This document shows, piece after piece, positions 6,398 to 7,711 of a stretch of 7,711 nucleotides of DNA. The DNA comes from JBFWWW01 sp050245975 (GTDB lineage: Bacteria > Pseudomonadota > Alphaproteobacteria > Rhizobiales > Hyphomicrobiaceae). The DNA is taken from contig JBFWWW010000189.1 in NCBI GenBank assembly GCA_050245975.1, forward strand, positions 1 through 7,711, given 5' to 3'. Both the position numbers and the translations under genes were made by a program. Position 1 is the stretch's first letter; each line of letters starts with the position of its first letter. Below the pieces are notes generated by a model, which saw nothing but the letters and a program-made list of their open reading frames with translations, made no database searches and was not told the DNA's origin.

Positions 6398-7036
6398 ATG
6401 CTATCCCTGAAGGCCCTTGTCGCCAAAAGTCGGACCCGAGAGTACTCAACCCGAGAGGCTGCTGCAGTCACCGGGATGCCTTTGGGCACGGTGAACAAGT
6501 TTATCTCGCGCGATCTGGCCGATCTCGGCGTTGCCGTGTGGGGCGACCGCAAGCGGAGCTTGAGCTATAACGGGCTGATTGCTCTGCGCATGGCCTATGA
6601 GTACCCCCGGTCTTTGTCTGCTGCATCAAGAGTGGATATCATTCGAAAGGTGCTCAAGTCTCCCCGTAAAAAATATATCGCGTTAGACGGCGGGAAGGTC
6701 GTGGTCCGTATAAATACGGCTCGAAATGCCGTAGCTCAGGGGTTGCGGAATTTGCATGCAGCAGAGTCCGCCGTGGATGTTGATGCGACAGTTCTCGGCG
6801 GTGAGCCTTGTCTCAAGGGGACGCGTATTCCTGTCTATGTGGTGGCAGGAATCGCAAAGGCGAGCGGCAAGTCAGCCGCAAGCCGAACCTATTCTTCCCT
6901 CACCGCATCAGATATTGATCTGGCCTGTTTCTATGCAAATGCATATCCGCGCCGCGGAAGGCCGCGGCTGGTCGGTTCAATGCTTGCCAAGGGAAAGTCG
7001 ATTAAGTCCAAATCTTTTGCGGTGACCATTGATTGA
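6398..7036 (+). CDS. DUF433-domain antitoxin with N-terminal helix-turn-helix (VapB45-like)
   Basis: This 212-residue protein is the likely antitoxin of the pair. Residues about 16-70 (YSTREAAAVTGMPLGTVNKF and following) form a helix-turn-helix of the MerR/excisionase kind, for DNA binding. Residues about 127-184 are DUF433: VLGGEPCLKGTRIPVYVVAG, then SSLTASDIDLACFYANAYP, matching the family pattern GG-x-P-x-x-x-GTRIPV and the LT-x-x-DI helix. Mycobacterium tuberculosis VapB45 (Rv2018) has the same two-domain plan and similar length. The tail is basic (PRRGRPR, KGKSIKSK). The ATG at 6398 has only a weak ribosome-binding site (TGTGAG, 6387-6392). The stop TGA overlaps the toxin start by the four bases TTGA. 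GC content near 50% and AT-ending codons set it apart from the core genes, which suggests horizontal transfer. Confidence 0.85.
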   Translation: MLSLKALVAKSRTREYSTREAAAVTGMPLGTVNKFISRDLADLGVAVWGDRKRSLSYNGLIALRMAYEYPRSLSAASRVDIIRKVLKSPRKKYIALDGGKVVVRINTARNAVAQGLRNLHAAESAVDVDATVLGGEPCLKGTRIPVYVVAGIAKASGKSAASRTYSSLTASDIDLACFYANAYPRRGRPRLVGSMLAKGKSIKSKSFAVTID

Positions 7037-7452
7037 ATGAAGATGTTCAGGGCTTCCTTGTCGACGAGTGCTTGAGCCATGAACTGGCCGATATGGCCGT
7101 CGAGGCTGGGTATCATGCACTTGCCGCCAGTCGCATGTGGTCACTGCGCAAGCGCAATGACTATCGGCTCGCAAAGTATGCCGTCGATCGCAATCTTATT
7201 CTTGTCACGAACGATTTCTTCGACTTGGAAAGCGTTTATGAGCGTATTGAGATTCATCCAGGCATAATATTCATTACCGCATCGTCCTCGAAGCTCAGGG
7301 AACTCGCCTTTCAAAAGAAGATGTTCGCGTTGGCGCTTCATGAAGTGGAAGGGGAGGAGCCTATCCAGCAGGCGATTAACGTCCATGCCCGCAAGAGCGG
7401 CCGCGTCGTGCACATGGATGTGGAGCGCTACTACCTGCCTGACCTGCGATAG
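7033..7452 (+). CDS. DUF5615 PIN-like toxin (VapC45-like), TTG start
   Basis: The product has 139 residues, nearly the same as M. tuberculosis VapC45 (Rv2019). The first strand is GFLVDECLS (7-15) with acidic residues D11 and E12; D43 follows in RKRNDYRLAKYA, and LVTNDFFD (57-64) gives D61 and D64, the acidic set expected of a PIN-type metal-dependent ribonuclease of the Mut7-C/DUF5615 branch. The later strand PGIIFITAS also fits. The toxin would cleave RNA unless bound by the DUF433 partner. The start must lie before D11, and the only start codon in frame there is TTG at 7033, overlapping the antitoxin stop (TTGA); the nearby ATGs at 7037 and 7043 are in other frames. The overlap and poor codon imply translational coupling and low toxin output. 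GC is low (about 42% in part). Confidence 0.84.
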   Translation: MNEDVQGFLVDECLSHELADMAVEAGYHALAASRMWSLRKRNDYRLAKYAVDRNLILVTNDFFDLESVYERIEIHPGIIFITASSSKLRELAFQKKMFALALHEVEGEEPIQQAINVHARKSGRVVHMDVERYYLPDLR

Positions 7453-7461
7453 GATTTATCG
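7447..7461. other. Short inverted repeat between convergent toxin genes
   Basis: CGATA (7447-7451) and TATCG (7457-7461) can form a 5-bp stem around the stop codon of the PIN-like toxin. It is too weak, and lacks a T tract, to be called a terminator; no other end signal is visible in the 29-bp gap. Confidence 0.2.
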
Positions 7462-7481
7462 GTAGGCCGACGGATCGCACC

Positions 7482-7711
7482 TCACGGCGTCAGATCGGTC
7501 CACCGCTCCGTCTCGAAATCGAACCACGCGCTGATGGTCCGCCCGTCCCATTTGAGCGCGAGGCGCTTGCCGGGCTTCGGCCGTCCGATCACGTCCGGCC
7601 AGAAGGCGGCGAGGCATTCGCCGGTCGCGTGCCGCACGCTCGGGTAGACGAGCCCGTTGCTGCCCGCCCCGCGCAGGCGCGCGGCGAACGCCTGCGCCGC
7701 CGGATAGCTGG
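7482..7711 (-). CDS. C-terminal 75 residues of a RES-domain protein (NAD+-degrading toxin family), 5' end outside window
   Basis: Read on the minus strand, the frame enters at the right edge and stops with TGA at 7484-7482. It reads SYPAAQAFAARLR, then SNGLVYPSVRHATGECLAAF followed by WPDVIGRP, and ends in RWTDLTP. The phrase (S/N)-G-[IL]-V-Y-P-S-V-R with the following G-x-C-x-A-x-F is the hallmark of the RES domain; the serine of YPS is one of its conserved active-site residues. Characterised RES toxins (MbcT, Res, ParT) break down or transfer from NAD+ and are held by an Xre-like antitoxin usually encoded just upstream, which here would lie beyond 7711. GC is high, like the core genome and unlike the adjoining VapBC45-like pair. 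It is convergent with that pair across 29 bp. Confidence 0.83.
   Translation of the reverse strand, partial: SYPAAQAFAARLRGAGSNGLVYPSVRHATGECLAAFWPDVIGRPKPGKRLALKWDGRTISAWFDFETERWTDLTP

Overview
The window looks like part of the chromosome of a GC-rich alphaproteobacterium, probably of the Hyphomicrobiales (Rhizobiales). I infer this from roughly 65-75% GC in the core genes, a BoxR/benzoate-CoA ligase pair, and a periplasmic TPR protein of a type common there. The lineage is not proven by anything in the sequence.

Left part (1-3760). The 3' end of an unrecognised gene (2-130) is followed by an exported TPR protein with six cysteines (225-860). It runs convergently into boxR (857-1771, minus) and the two share a four-base CTAG. 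boxR encodes a benzoyl-CoA-sensing regulator built as a helix-turn-helix domain fused to a shikimate-kinase-like domain. Divergent from it is bclA (1906-3462, plus), a benzoate-CoA ligase that makes the molecule BoxR senses. The space between them holds a perfect TATAAT box lying inside a TGCA-N6-TGCA repeat, the arrangement described for operators of the BzdR/BoxR family. The pair therefore reads as a compact, self-regulated entry point to benzoyl-CoA catabolism. The ring-attacking enzymes (boxABC or a reductase) are not in the window. A 71-residue minus-strand orphan gene (3543-3758) follows; its U-tract terminator overlaps the bclA stop codon.

Middle (3776-5175). About 1.4 kb carries no convincing gene. 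The plus strand is rich in A and C between about 4040 and 4560, with a dense cluster of ACGCA pentamers (4116-4406) and repeated 10-mers. The region also holds a terminator-like hairpin with no gene in front of it (4865-4900), alternative hairpins (3910-3944) and a 13-bp tandem repeat (5065-5090). It is the least explained part of the window and could hold a non-coding RNA or protein-binding array. It is followed by a nitronate monooxygenase / 2-nitropropane dioxygenase family flavoprotein (5185-6162), which has a good ribosome-binding site.

Right part (6330-7711). A lower-GC insert (about 42-50% in the lines I counted) carries a two-gene toxin-antitoxin operon of the VapB45/VapC45 type: a DUF433 antitoxin with an N-terminal helix-turn-helix, then a DUF5615 PIN-like toxin starting at a TTG that overlaps the antitoxin stop. 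It has a visible sigma-70-like promoter and a perfect palindrome at the expected transcription start. Converging on it from the right is the C-terminal end of a RES-domain protein, the NAD+-degrading toxin family. Two unrelated toxin systems thus meet tail to tail, 29 bp apart.
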